Assembly (NCBI GenBank): GCA_019752925.1
Contig: JAIELP010000004.1
Span: 248,001-312,000 of the forward strand
DNA length: 64,000 nt
From: a bacterium
GTDB lineage: Bacteria; Bdellovibrionota; Bdellovibrionia; Bdellovibrionales; Bdellovibrionaceae
Reading direction: 5' to 3'
Shown: one piece after another, positions 46,332 through 55,097 of the stretch
Layout: every line of letters begins with the position of its first letter
How positions within the stretch are numbered: the first letter of the stretch is position 1
Program-made: the position numbers and the translations under genes
The notes under the pieces: generated by a model
What the model was told of the DNA's origin: nothing
What the model saw: only the letters and a program-made list of their open reading frames with translations
The model's database searches: none

Positions 46332-46805
46332 ATGTTTCAACTTTCAGATGAAGGAAAACAAAAAGTTCTTAGCGAACTGAAAAGATACGAATCAAAGCAA
46401 TCAGCAGTATTGCCGGCTTTGTATATCGGTCAAAAAGAAAACAAAGGTTACATCAACGCTGAAGTGATCAAAGAATTATCTAAAGTCATGGAAATTCCAG
46501 AGGCTCAGATTAATGAAGTTTTCACGTTCTACACAATGTACAACAAACAAAAAATCGGTAAGTACCATGTTCAGGTTTGTCGTACTTTATCTTGTATGTT
46601 GAATGGCGCTGAAGAGTTAACCGCTCATCTTTGCAAAGAATTAAACGTAAAATTAAACGAAGTAACTGCAGACGGACGTTTCACAGTGTCGGAAGCAGAG
46701 TGCTTAGGTTCTTGCGGTACGGCTCCAATGATGCAAATCGCAGATAAATACTACGAAAACTTAACTCCTGAATCAGCGATGAATCTTTTAAGAGGAATGA
46801 AGTAA
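46332..46805 (+). CDS. nuoE: NADH-quinone oxidoreductase subunit E
   Basis: It carries the N1a [2Fe-2S] cluster, with ligands C83, C88, C124 and C128 in the VCRTLSC and CLGSC motifs. The N-terminal helices (EIPEAQINEVFTFYTMY) are typical. Length of 157 aa is normal. The stop overlaps the nuoF start (TAATG). AGAAGGAAA is the ribosome site. Confidence 0.95.
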   Translation: MFQLSDEGKQKVLSELKRYESKQSAVLPALYIGQKENKGYINAEVIKELSKVMEIPEAQINEVFTFYTMYNKQKIGKYHVQVCRTLSCMLNGAEELTAHLCKELNVKLNEVTADGRFTVSEAECLGSCGTAPMMQIADKYYENLTPESAMNLLRGMK

Positions 46806-48130
46806 TGTCAGCACAATACAACAGTACTCAAACTAAATACTTATCAGAATTTTACCACTTGCCTGAATTTAAAGGTTTAGAAGGTTACAAAAAACATGGC
46901 GGTTATGCTGATTTAGCGAAAGCTTTAAAAATGCAACCACAGGCCATCATCGATGAAGTTAAAGCTTCTGGTTTACGTGGTCGTGGCGGCGCCGGTTTCT
47001 CGACTGGCATGAAATGGGGATTCTTACCTAAAAATAATGAACCTCGTTACTTACTTTGCAACGCCGATGAAGGCGAGCCCGGTACATTCAAAGACCGTAT
47101 GATGATGGAAAAAGCTCCTCATCAATTAATTGAAGGTATGATTATTTCTGCTTTCGCCATCAATTCAAAAAAATCTTATATCTATGTTCGTGGTGAATAC
47201 GACGATTCAATCAATGCTTTAGAAGCCGCTATCCAAGAGGCTTACAAGGCTGGTTACTTAGGTAAAAATATTTTAGGTTCTGGTTTTGATCACGATATGG
47301 ACGTATACCGTGGTGCTGGCGCTTACATCTGCGGCGAAGAAACAGGAATGATTTCTTCACTTGAAGGTTTAAAAGGCCAACCTAAATTAAAACCACCTTT
47401 TCCTGCAGTTCAAGGTTACTTAAAAAAACCAACTATCGTTAATAACGTAGAAACTTTAGCAGTTGTTAAATATGTTATTCGTGATGGGGCTGCTCACTAC
47501 AGAACTTTCGGTACTGAAAAATCTGCTGGAACAAAATTATTCTCTTTATCAGGAAACATTACTAAACCGGGTAACTACGAAGTTCCTTTAGCATTCCCGC
47601 TTAAAGATATGATCTATGGTTTGGGCGGTGGTTTCAAACCGGGCCGTAAACTTAAAGCCGTAATTCCGGGTGGTTCTTCTGCTCCGGTATTAACAGCTGA
47701 AGAAGCTGAACGTGCAACACTTGATTACGAAAACTTAGCGCAAATGGGAACTATGTTAGGTTCTGGTGCTATTATCGTAATCGATGATGCTCAATGTATG
47801 GTTCAGTGCTTAGCTAACTTAACTCATTTTTATCATCATGAATCTTGTGGTCAGTGTACTCCGTGCCGTGAAGGTACAGGCTGGTTAGATAAAATCGTTC
47901 ATTCGATTTTAGCGGGTAAAGGCCGTATGCAAGATATCGAATTATTAATTAAGGTTGCTGACAACATGAAGGGTAAAACTATTTGCGCCCTTTCTGATGC
48001 GGCTGCATTACCAGTTTTAAGTTTTGTTACTAAATTCCGTGACGAGTTTGAATATTTCGTTCGCGAAGGTAAATCAAAAGTAAAAGGAACTGCATTTAAA
48101 GGAGCTTCACATGTTGAAATGCACCATTAA
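46805..48130 (+). CDS. nuoF: NADH-quinone oxidoreductase subunit F
   Basis: This subunit binds NADH and FMN and takes the first electron pair. GRGGAGFSTGMKWGF near residue 58 is the FMN/NADH glycine-rich loop, and GAGAYICGEETG follows near 170. The N3 [4Fe-4S] ligands are in SCGQCTPCREGTGW, with a fourth cysteine in TICALSDAA. Length of 441 aa is normal. It overlaps nuoG by 20 bp. Confidence 0.96.
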   Translation: MSAQYNSTQTKYLSEFYHLPEFKGLEGYKKHGGYADLAKALKMQPQAIIDEVKASGLRGRGGAGFSTGMKWGFLPKNNEPRYLLCNADEGEPGTFKDRMMMEKAPHQLIEGMIISAFAINSKKSYIYVRGEYDDSINALEAAIQEAYKAGYLGKNILGSGFDHDMDVYRGAGAYICGEETGMISSLEGLKGQPKLKPPFPAVQGYLKKPTIVNNVETLAVVKYVIRDGAAHYRTFGTEKSAGTKLFSLSGNITKPGNYEVPLAFPLKDMIYGLGGGFKPGRKLKAVIPGGSSAPVLTAEEAERATLDYENLAQMGTMLGSGAIIVIDDAQCMVQCLANLTHFYHHESCGQCTPCREGTGWLDKIVHSILAGKGRMQDIELLIKVADNMKGKTICALSDAAALPVLSFVTKFRDEFEYFVREGKSKVKGTAFKGASHVEMHH

Positions 48131-49709
48131 TGGCGTAGAGCTCGAAGTAAAACCGGGCACAACAATCATTCAGGCCATGAATGAAAATGCACAGAAAATT
48201 GCGCATTACTGTTGGCATCCGGGGTTAAGCATTGCCGGTGTTTGCCGTCTTTGCATGGTTGAAGTTGAGGGAAATCCACGTGTACAGATCGCATGTAACA
48301 CGATGATTACTGAAGGCATGAAGGTTAATAATACTTCTGAAAAAGTTAAAGATGCAGTTAAGTGGGGATTAGATTTCCATTTAATTAATCATCCTTTAGA
48401 TTGTCCTATCTGTGACCAAGCCGGTGAGTGCGGTTTGCAAGATCAGTACATGGAGTACGGCAAATACAATCCTGAAATGGCTGAAGCCAAGCAAAAGAAA
48501 CACAAGGTTGTAGACCTTGGCCCGACAGTGGTTCTGGATTCTGAAAGATGTATTCTTTGTTCGCGTTGTGTTCGTTTTACTGATGAAGTTTCTAAAACAA
48601 ACGAATTAGGAATTTTCAACCGTGGCGATCACGCTGAAATCGGTACTCACGACGGTAAACAGTTAGATAATAAATATTCTTTAAATACAGTGGATATCTG
48701 TCCGGTAGGTGCTTTAACTTCTAAAGATTTCCGTTTCAAACAACGCGTTTGGTATTTAAAAGATTCTGAAACTATCTGTAACGGCTGCTCTACAGGTTGT
48801 AACGTTAAAGTTTACTTTAATAAAGAAGGTCTTTTCCGTGTTAAACCTAAACACAACGAAGCGGTTAACGGTTACTGGATGTGCGATGAGGGTCGCGATA
48901 CATATAAATTTGTTAATAAAGAACACCGTATGTTAAAAGGTTACAAGTATGCTGCGGGTTCTTGGCACAATGAAACTCACGCAGGTGTAGCGGCTAAAGA
49001 TGCAGCTGAATTCTTAAAAGCAGTAAAATCTGAAGATATCTATTTGGTATTAACAGGTCAGCACACTGTTGAAGAGTACGAAGCAATGCTCGAAACTTTC
49101 GTTAACACTTACAAAACTAAAAACGTATTCCACTGGTGGCCACAGGAAGCTCAGGCTTCTGAATTTGATGGTCTATTAATTCGTGGAGATAAAAATCCAA
49201 ATACAGCAGGTCTTAAGCAAGCTTTGGCTAAATTCGGAATTAATACAAAGTGGTCTGACTTAGAGCAATCTTTAAAATCAGGAAAAGTAAAAGAGCTCGT
49301 TGTTATCGGCCCTGAAAACTTTGCTGTTTATAAAGATCTTGATCAAAAAATTGAGTTGTTCGCAAATGCAGAACATTTAGTTTACGCAACGTCAGTTAAA
49401 GTTCCGGCTTTAGAAAATTGTAAAACTTTAAAAATGGCGACGGTAATTCCTTTAAAGTCTTATATTGAAAAAGACGGCACATTTGTTAATCACGCAGGAC
49501 TAGCGCAAAAATTCAAAAAAGCGACGACAGTTGTAAGTGAAGCTTTAACAGGTACTGAATTGGCTCAATTATTATCTGGTAAGGCATTACAAATTAATCC
49601 GGTAAGTGAAAAAGCTCTTTTCACGGCTGTATCAAATACACGCCCAGATCAGGTTACTTTGGATCACCGTAAGAAAAATGAATTTGTTTTCAACCGCGGT
49701 CGTTTATAA
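48111..49709 (+). CDS. nuoG: NADH-quinone oxidoreductase subunit G (short form)
   Basis: This peripheral-arm subunit carries several Fe-S clusters. The N-terminal ferredoxin part has HYCWHPG and [29 protein letters not shown] supplies the His-Cys3 cluster. [10 protein letters not shown] and CPVGALTS give the N4-type cluster, and CNGCSTGC adds another set. The product is 532 aa, against about 900 for E. coli NuoG, so most of the molybdopterin-like C-terminal domain is missing. The start inside nuoF has AAAGGAG at 48098-48104. The frame is intact to the stop, so the short form is genuine. Confidence 0.93.
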   Translation: MLKCTINGVELEVKPGTTIIQAMNENAQKIAHYCWHPGLSIAGVCRLCMVEVEGNPRVQIACNTMITEGMKVNNTSEKVKDAVKWGLDFHLINHPLDCPICDQAGECGLQDQYMEYGKYNPEMAEAKQKKHKVVDLGPTVVLDSERCILCSRCVRFTDEVSKTNELGIFNRGDHAEIGTHDGKQLDNKYSLNTVDICPVGALTSKDFRFKQRVWYLKDSETICNGCSTGCNVKVYFNKEGLFRVKPKHNEAVNGYWMCDEGRDTYKFVNKEHRMLKGYKYAAGSWHNETHAGVAAKDAAEFLKAVKSEDIYLVLTGQHTVEEYEAMLETFVNTYKTKNVFHWWPQEAQASEFDGLLIRGDKNPNTAGLKQALAKFGINTKWSDLEQSLKSGKVKELVVIGPENFAVYKDLDQKIELFANAEHLVYATSVKVPALENCKTLKMATVIPLKSYIEKDGTFVNHAGLAQKFKKATTVVSEALTGTELAQLLSGKALQINPVSEKALFTAVSNTRPDQVTLDHRKKNEFVFNRGRL

Positions 49710-49724
49710 GGCGAATGAGGATAT

Positions 49725-50246
49725 ATGGCAGTAGTTACTAAAGAAAATAAAAATGTTTGGTATCTTCCGGGTGTGATGGGCGGTCTTTGGATCACTATGA
49801 AGCACTTAATTAAGAATTTAACCAACAAAAAACAAATGATCACTTTAAACTATCCGGAAGAGAAATATGAATACTCTCCGCGCTTTAAAGGTAACCACAT
49901 TTTAACAGTTAAAAAAGACGGGGCTATACGCTGTACAGCTTGTATGTTGTGTGCGACCAACTGTCCTGCAGAATGTATTACAATTAAAGCCAGCGAACAT
50001 CCGGACGCTCACGTTGAAAAGTATCCAATCAATTACGAAATCGATATGCTTCGTTGTGTATTCTGCGGTTTCTGTGAAGAAGCTTGTCCAGTAGATGCAA
50101 TCCGCTTAGGTCCTGAGTGGCAAACACCAGGCTTAAATGGTGCTAACTTTATTTACGACATTAATCACTTAGCGTACCGTCCTCAATTAAAAGGTGGAGT
50201 TCAATCAGCGGTTGATGATAAGGATCGTAATAAAGCCGGCATCTAA
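49725..50246 (+). CDS. nuoI: NADH-quinone oxidoreductase subunit I
   Basis: It holds the two [4Fe-4S] clusters N6a and N6b. Ligands are C70, C73, C76 and C80 (CTACMLCATNC), then C111, C114, C117 and C121 (CVFCGFCEEAC). GAGG precedes the ATG. The N-terminal 45 residues may form an amphipathic membrane-surface helix (VMGGLWITMKHLIK). No nuoH, J, K, L, M or N follows: the next gene is convergent. Confidence 0.95.
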   Translation: MAVVTKENKNVWYLPGVMGGLWITMKHLIKNLTNKKQMITLNYPEEKYEYSPRFKGNHILTVKKDGAIRCTACMLCATNCPAECITIKASEHPDAHVEKYPINYEIDMLRCVFCGFCEEACPVDAIRLGPEWQTPGLNGANFIYDINHLAYRPQLKGGVQSAVDDKDRNKAGI

Positions 50247-50276
50247 ATTTATAATTTACAAAATGAATTTTTCTTA

Positions 50277-50302
50277 AAACGGATAGTGAAAACTATCCGT
50301 TT
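50277..50302. terminator. Bidirectional terminator after the nuo genes
   Basis: AAACGGATAGT/ACTATCCGTTT, 11 bp, with a GAAA tetraloop. The minus-strand gene's stop lies inside the stem. T-runs are weak on the plus side (ATTTTT a few bases away) and TTTT on the minus side. Confidence 0.7.
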
Positions 50303-50646
50303 CCATTTTTATGGAAGTTAGCTAGCATTGTTTGAATTTCTTTGAGCTGTTGTTTGTTCTTCTTTGTTTCGATAGCCTTGATGGCCTTGTCGTATAAGGC
50401 TTTATTTTTATTATAACTTTCAGAAAGAATCATTACAGCTGTGCGTGAAGGGTCTTCTTCATCTAAAGCCAGTAAGGTATTTATAGTTTTTTTTACTTCT
50501 TCCAGATCTTTTTTAGGATCCAATTTTTTCTTTGAAAAAGCTTCGATATTTTTCATAGTATCTGCTGGTAGATTAGCTATCGTTTGTACTGCTAAAGCCG
50601 AAAATGTAAAAAACATAATTATGAATGATGCTAATATTTTTTTCAT
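50293..50646 (-). CDS. Small secreted helical protein of unknown function
   Basis: I do not recognise this 117-residue protein. A signal peptide (about 1-19, ending ALAV) precedes a Lys/Glu-rich, largely helical chain (KKDLEEVKKTINTLLALDEE). It has no cysteine and no recognisable motif. It lies 10 bp downstream of a larger secreted protein gene and is likely co-transcribed with it. The C-terminus and stop overlap the terminator hairpin. Confidence 0.65.
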   Translation of the reverse strand: MKKILASFIIMFFTFSALAVQTIANLPADTMKNIEAFSKKKLDPKKDLEEVKKTINTLLALDEEDPSRTAVMILSESYNKNKALYDKAIKAIETKKNKQQLKEIQTMLANFHKNGNG

Positions 50647-50656
50647 ATCAATCCTT

Positions 50657-51730
50657 TTATGGTTTGATCATTACGCCTACTAATTTGTAGCGTGTTCCGT
50701 ATCTACGGGCACCGGCAGTTTCATTGATTGCATCGCCGGAGTAATAATCACTTACATAACCTGGTTTACCTTCAGAATCTGTTTTAATTTCAACGTGACC
50801 ACAATCAGGAATTCTGGTTCCAGAGCATGGGATACCACTTGAATAAACCAATACTGCGCCTTTAGGAGCTCTACTTGGTGAATTTCCGATGCGAGACTTA
50901 TAAGGCTCAGAATCTAATAAATTTACGAAGCCATATGACTTAAGAGAATCTTTTGCAGAAAGAGCAGCCGTGCCGGAGTACCAGCTTGGAATTAAGCAGT
51001 TACCAGTGCCGCGCCCACGGTTTTTGGAACAAGATAATGCATCTTTAACGCTACGGTAGCATTTACCTGTAGATCTAGGTTTTTTGTTTCTTAATGCAAA
51101 ATCAATCGTGTTTTTTGTAGCTGCAGATTCGCTGTAAGCTTTAATTTTAGCATCGAGTGATCCCGGTGTATTTGATGCCGGAGGTGTAGCTACTGGAACT
51201 ACTGGTTTTACGGCGGGTTCTAATATTTTAGGTTTTACAGCAGGATGTGTATTGGCGGCTAGGGTTGCTGATTGGGCTACATCAGACAAATCATTTATAT
51301 TTTGCTGTGCTGATTGGCCTGAATTTAATGGTGGAGTTGAACATGCAAGGCAGGGCGTTTGTGGTGCTGTTCCTTGAGTAGGTTGTTGAACAGGGGCAGT
51401 TTCGCCGCCTAAGTTGACAAAGTCTTTATCGTTAAATTTACTTTTGTAAATCCAATATTCTGAGGAAGGTTTAACGTAACTATCGGGCGTTAAGCCTACC
51501 ATGTGAATTTGGTAAGCCTGGGCTCCAGTAGGTAAAGTTACAATTTTAACAACTCTAAAAGTAGCGCCGGGTTCAAGAGTGCCGATTTTGTTGGACTCAT
51601 TGCCGGGACTGAAATCAGGTGTACTTCTAACATAGTAACCTTGGTTCACGATCCTGTATGTTTGTGCAGATACGTAAGGCGTAATTAAAAATAAAAATGT
51701 AAAGGCGCACGATATATGTATCTTCAACAT
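50657..51730 (-). CDS. Secreted protein with SH3-like and candidate CHAP/amidase-like domain
   Basis: A signal peptide (1-22) is followed by an SH3b-like segment (about 24-95: YYVRSTPDFSPGNESNKIGTL), a Pro/Ala-rich linker of about 100 residues, and a C-terminal domain (about 210-357). In that domain GKCYRSVKDALSCSK offers a candidate nucleophile cysteine and CGHVEIKT a candidate His, in the order seen in CHAP/NlpC-type peptidoglycan hydrolases. A peptidoglycan amidase or peptidase is plausible but not proven, as the fold is not clearly recognisable. Six or more cysteines might form disulfides. The gene lies upstream of the small helical secreted protein with a gap of 10 bp. Confidence 0.62.
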   Translation of the reverse strand: MLKIHISCAFTFLFLITPYVSAQTYRIVNQGYYVRSTPDFSPGNESNKIGTLEPGATFRVVKIVTLPTGAQAYQIHMVGLTPDSYVKPSSEYWIYKSKFNDKDFVNLGGETAPVQQPTQGTAPQTPCLACSTPPLNSGQSAQQNINDLSDVAQSATLAANTHPAVKPKILEPAVKPVVPVATPPASNTPGSLDAKIKAYSESAATKNTIDFALRNKKPRSTGKCYRSVKDALSCSKNRGRGTGNCLIPSWYSGTAALSAKDSLKSYGFVNLLDSEPYKSRIGNSPSRAPKGAVLVYSSGIPCSGTRIPDCGHVEIKTDSEGKPGYVSDYYSGDAINETAGARRYGTRYKLVGVMIKP

Positions 51731-51779
51731 GCTCTATATTTCGGTTTTTTATAGATTGAACTTGATTGGCTCAAAAAAG

Positions 51780-51806
51780 AACTAGACCCAAGACTTGGGT
51801 CTAGTT
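51780..51806 (-). terminator. Terminator of the coiled-coil secreted protein gene
   Basis: AACTAGACCCAA/TTGGGTCTAGTT with a GAC loop. On the minus strand TTCTTTTTT follows. Confidence 0.85.
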
Positions 51807-51833
51807 GAACTCAAAACTTTATTGCAGAACTAA

Positions 51834-52628
51834 TTACTTACTTGTGCCGGTGGCCTTTTCAGTTTTTTTACCGCCAGGAGCTGAAGATGTAACTTGTCTT
51901 TCAGCATTCACTCCAGTGTTCATTGTACCGTTAAATACACCATTCAAATCAGAACCTTTAACTGAGCGTTCACCTGGGCAAGCCTTAGCAGCTTCGCATA
52001 GTGAATTTGAATTCAATAAGCCAGCCATTCTTTCTCTTAAGTACATACCCATTGCTGAGTTATCAAGAGATGTAGCCATTTTTGTTAATTGCAATGCTGC
52101 ATCTGCACTTTGTAGTTTTTGTCCGAAAATAGAAAGTTGAGCTGTCGTGAAAGCTGATTTTACACTTTCGTCAGCGGCTTTTCTCTCAGCTGAAACTGCT
52201 GTTGAAGCTTCATTTTCAGCTTTATATTTAGATTCGGCAGCCGCTAAATCTCTTTGTTGTTTGGCTAGCTTGGCGTCTAATTCGGTAAGTTGTGCTTGTT
52301 TCGCGGCTACTGCTGCATCACATTTTGCGCCGTCGGCTGCTGTAGGAAGGCGTTTTGGTTCGCGCTTAATCCATTGCCATAAGCTTCTGCTGTTATCAAA
52401 ACAGTCAGGATTTTGATTTTGTAGAGTCGTAATTTGTCCACGTAAAGTTTCAGCTTCAGCTGCCGTTGCACGGCTTTGTAAGCAGAGTGATAGAAGCTCA
52501 TCTTTTCTTGCTTTAGAAAGATATTGATCTCTTTGTACAGATTGACGTTGGCAGAAATTTTGATCGGCTTGGGTTGGTTCTGCAGCGTTGGCAAGAGAAG
52601 CAGACAAAAGAATACTCATTAATAACAC
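51834..52628 (-). CDS. Secreted coiled-coil-rich protein of unknown function
   Basis: A 264-residue exported protein that I do not recognise. I set the start at GTG 52628 because GGAGG at 52638-52634 sits 5 bases before it; the upstream ATG 52640 overlaps that site and has none of its own. A signal peptide (about 1-16, ending LANA) leads into a long Ala/Glu/Lys/Gln helix (residues about 90-170), probably coiled coil, with scattered cysteines (at least six). A Gly/Ser/Thr/Lys-rich tail follows. It might be a structural periplasmic protein. It has its own terminator and is separate from the barrel protein gene. Confidence 0.65.
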   Translation of the reverse strand: MLLMSILLSASLANAAEPTQADQNFCQRQSVQRDQYLSKARKDELLSLCLQSRATAAEAETLRGQITTLQNQNPDCFDNSRSLWQWIKREPKRLPTAADGAKCDAAVAAKQAQLTELDAKLAKQQRDLAAAESKYKAENEASTAVSAERKAADESVKSAFTTAQLSIFGQKLQSADAALQLTKMATSLDNSAMGMYLRERMAGLLNSNSLCEAAKACPGERSVKGSDLNGVFNGTMNTGVNAERQVTSSAPGGKKTEKATGTSK

Positions 52629-52726
52629 AAAAACCTCCATGTTTTTCGTTGATTACTTTTACAGTCTACAGCAGACAGGAGGTTATTTTTAAGTCCTAAA
52701 TTTTGATGGCTGGTCTTAGGTAGATA

Positions 52727-53356
52727 TTAAATATCTAAACCGAGGAAAACTTTAAGATACATACCGCTCAGATCGACATTTTTTTTAGTCGAGTCAACGC
52801 TATTGGTAACTTCACCCCATTTAAATGACATGTAACCGGCTTCAGCACCTATTTTTAAAGGAATAACAACTAAGGGTTTTACTCCTAGCTCAAGACCTAC
52901 AGAATAAGATGTTAAAGAGCCAGGTGTTAAATCAACACGTGTGGTGCTATTTTCTTTAATGTTCATACTGCCACTGTGAGAAATACCGAAGGAAGCGATC
53001 GGACCGAAATGCACAATTGTATCTATTAGGCGGTAGTTAACTAAAATGGCTGTTCTTGTATATTTTAATTCGCCTTCAATGGATGAAGTTGAAGCTGAGA
53101 GTTTCATATCTTCAGTTCTTAAACCAAGCCCCATAGGGAAAAACGGCAATTCTACAATAGCATCTAGTCCTAAACCAAAAGTGGGAACAATAGCCGGTGC
53201 ATTAGACGGAGTAGCACAAGATCCTTGGCATATATCAGCTAAGTTTTGCTGCGATGCTAGGCTTCCATAAGTTAAACGCGCTTCAAATAAAGCCCATGAG
53301 CTCAATGGAGCCAATGTTAAAGCTGCAAACATAATTTTTGTTAATAAACTTTTCAT
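52727..53356 (-). CDS. Secreted protein, probably outer-membrane beta-barrel
   Basis: A signal peptide (about 1-22, ending SSWA) is followed by strand-like runs (ARLTYGSLAS, LKYTRTAILVNYRL, GPIASFGISHSGSM, SYSVGLELGVKPLVVIPLKIGAEAG) and ends VFLGLDI. A pair of cysteines in CQGSC near residue 43 could be a disulfide in a loop. A barrel of about eight strands in the outer membrane is likely. GAGGTG is the ribosome site. No named family is recognised. It is divergent from the gene at 53496. Confidence 0.65.
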   Translation of the reverse strand: MKSLLTKIMFAALTLAPLSSWALFEARLTYGSLASQQNLADICQGSCATPSNAPAIVPTFGLGLDAIVELPFFPMGLGLRTEDMKLSASTSSIEGELKYTRTAILVNYRLIDTIVHFGPIASFGISHSGSMNIKENSTTRVDLTPGSLTSYSVGLELGVKPLVVIPLKIGAEAGYMSFKWGEVTNSVDSTKKNVDLSGMYLKVFLGLDI

Positions 53357-53495
53357 AATTCACCTCACTAGAATCATTCTATGTCTGCTTTTGGCTCGCA
53401 GGCAATCCTTCATTAAGTAGAGTCAAAACAGGACATAGGTCGTGTCTTGAAAGACACAGCTATCTTGCTTTGAGATTTGGTATTGAAATGTACGC

Positions 53496-54452
53496 ATGAC
53501 GTCTTATTTGCGGGCCGAAAAATACTTTAAGCTGAATAAATATAACTCTGAGCAATACTTTGGTTCACAATGCTCTACTAGGCTTTATCAAAATTTTGAA
53601 ATGGCAATTTACGACATCACCGCATCGCAGCTGCAGTTCATGTCGCATAAAAATTATATTGGTGTTGTTAAAAACGGTTGTTCCCTTCTAGAGACTCTCA
53701 ATAAAAACTGGCAGAGACAATCGTTAAATATTCAGTTAAAAAACAAATCACAGCAATGGTTTGAGTTTATTGAAACGCTTAATACAGATACCAATTTTGT
53801 GGTGTGGTCTTCTGAAAATGAAATTACAGGCGAAGTTATTTTAGACGAAAATTTATCTTATGAAATTCACGAACGCCTATCAAAAAAAAGAATATTTTCT
53901 ATTCAAGTTACGCACACATTTAATGCCGAAAAGCTGAAAGCGCTGCCAACACATGCAGTGCTTATTATAAGAAACAATATTTTTTACGATGGACCGGTTC
54001 TAGTGATTTCTACTGATAAATATAAAGCTTCAAGCCTTATAGGGGAGTATCAAAATTTATCAGCTGAGTTAAACCTTCATAACTATTTGCAAAGCGCAAA
54101 ACAAGTTAAAGCTGTGAATGCAGACAATGTAAAAAACTCATATTTTTCTAAATTTGCCAATCCGTGCTTCAGACTGAACGATCGCATAGTGCTGCTTTTT
54201 GACGAAATCAATGCATCTGCTATTAAAGAAGATTTGCAATTACCAGATCAATATTACTTTTGTACTTCCGAAATACCCTTCTGGGTGCTGGATTTGTTTA
54301 AAAACTGGTGGGAAGACGCCGAAAATGAAAACCTATTAAGAGGACTTATGGTCATATCTCATGATGCGATTAATAAAGATCCTGCAATTTTAGATAAAAT
54401 TAATGATTCAGCTCTGAAAATTCGAAGACTTGGCCAATTAGACGTACTATGA
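53496..54452 (+). CDS. Conserved-looking protein of unknown function upstream of recO
   Basis: I do not recognise this 318-residue cytoplasmic protein. It has no signal peptide, membrane segment or catalytic motif that I can name. It contains two CxxN/aromatic-rich stretches (FGSQCSTRLYQNFEMAIYDIT and NPCFRLNDRIVLLFDE) and mixed alpha/beta composition. Its stop (TGA 54450-54452) overlaps a hairpin and recO begins 27 bases later, so the two are likely translated from the same message. Whether it takes part in repair is unknown. Confidence 0.6.
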   Translation: MTSYLRAEKYFKLNKYNSEQYFGSQCSTRLYQNFEMAIYDITASQLQFMSHKNYIGVVKNGCSLLETLNKNWQRQSLNIQLKNKSQQWFEFIETLNTDTNFVVWSSENEITGEVILDENLSYEIHERLSKKRIFSIQVTHTFNAEKLKALPTHAVLIIRNNIFYDGPVLVISTDKYKASSLIGEYQNLSAELNLHNYLQSAKQVKAVNADNVKNSYFSKFANPCFRLNDRIVLLFDEINASAIKEDLQLPDQYYFCTSEIPFWVLDLFKNWWEDAENENLLRGLMVISHDAINKDPAILDKINDSALKIRRLGQLDVL

Positions 54453-54475
54453 TTTTGCTGCGTAGGAGCAAAATC
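54451..54475 (+). promoter_or_regulatory. Hairpin over the recO ribosome site
   Basis: GATTTTGCT and AGCAAAATC, perfect 9-bp arms with a 7-base loop, enclose the AGGAG (54464-54468) that should serve recO at GTG 54480. A ribosome finishing the upstream gene at 54452 would open the stem. Translational coupling is inferred. Confidence 0.5.
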
Positions 54476-54479
54476 AAAA

Positions 54480-55097
54480 GTGATCGAAAAACACGGACGT
54501 TTTATTATTTTAAAAAAAGTTAAATACGGCGAAGCCGATTTGATCATTCAGGCAATAGGCATGGATGGGGCTAAAGTTTCTTTCATGGCGAAGAGTGCAT
54601 TAAAAAGTAAAAAGCGTTTTGGTGGTGGAATTTTAGAGCCCATGCATTTTGTTAATTTGACTTACAAAGAAAATCAAAACACAGGTGCGATGAAAACTTT
54701 AAATGAAGCCAGCCTCATTGAGGATTTTCAAGCTATACGTACCGATTACGATAAATTAGAGCTCGCCTTATTTGTTCTGAATTGTGTTTCTCATGTAAGT
54801 CTTGAGGGGGATCAAAATTCTGAATTTCTATTTAATTTAACCGGGCACACTTTACGAGCTGTCAGTAAAGCGGAAAAACTGAATGTTTTGAAGCTACATT
54901 TTTGTGTTAAGTTTCTTTATCAACAGGGTGTTGTTTCAATAGAGCCATGGATGTCGGTTTTTTTAAAGATGAATATTAGCGATTCGGCGCTTTTAGCTGA
55001 CGATGCCAATATTCAACTTGTGACCGAAAACTATTTAGACTCAATAGAGCTTCTAGTTACACAATATATTAAAACTGCAGATTCGGGGTTAGCATGA
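54480..55097 (+). CDS. recO: DNA repair protein RecO
   Basis: RecO loads RecA onto SSB-coated DNA in gap repair and anneals strands. The N-terminal OB-fold spans about 1-80 (YGEADLIIQAIGMDGAKVSFMAKSALKSKKR), with the family's G-E-x-D motif. A helical domain follows to 205 aa. The zinc-finger cysteines found in some RecO proteins are absent, as in E. coli RecO. The start codon GTG 54480 has AGGAG 11 bases upstream. The stop overlaps the RND gene start (ATGA). Confidence 0.86.
   Translation: MIEKHGRFIILKKVKYGEADLIIQAIGMDGAKVSFMAKSALKSKKRFGGGILEPMHFVNLTYKENQNTGAMKTLNEASLIEDFQAIRTDYDKLELALFVLNCVSHVSLEGDQNSEFLFNLTGHTLRAVSKAEKLNVLKLHFCVKFLYQQGVVSIEPWMSVFLKMNISDSALLADDANIQLVTENYLDSIELLVTQYIKTADSGLA

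Noticed and set aside
48111-49709. Frameshift or truncation in nuoG
   Set aside because: The frame is intact with all Fe-S motifs and a normal gap to nuoI; a naturally short form is more likely.
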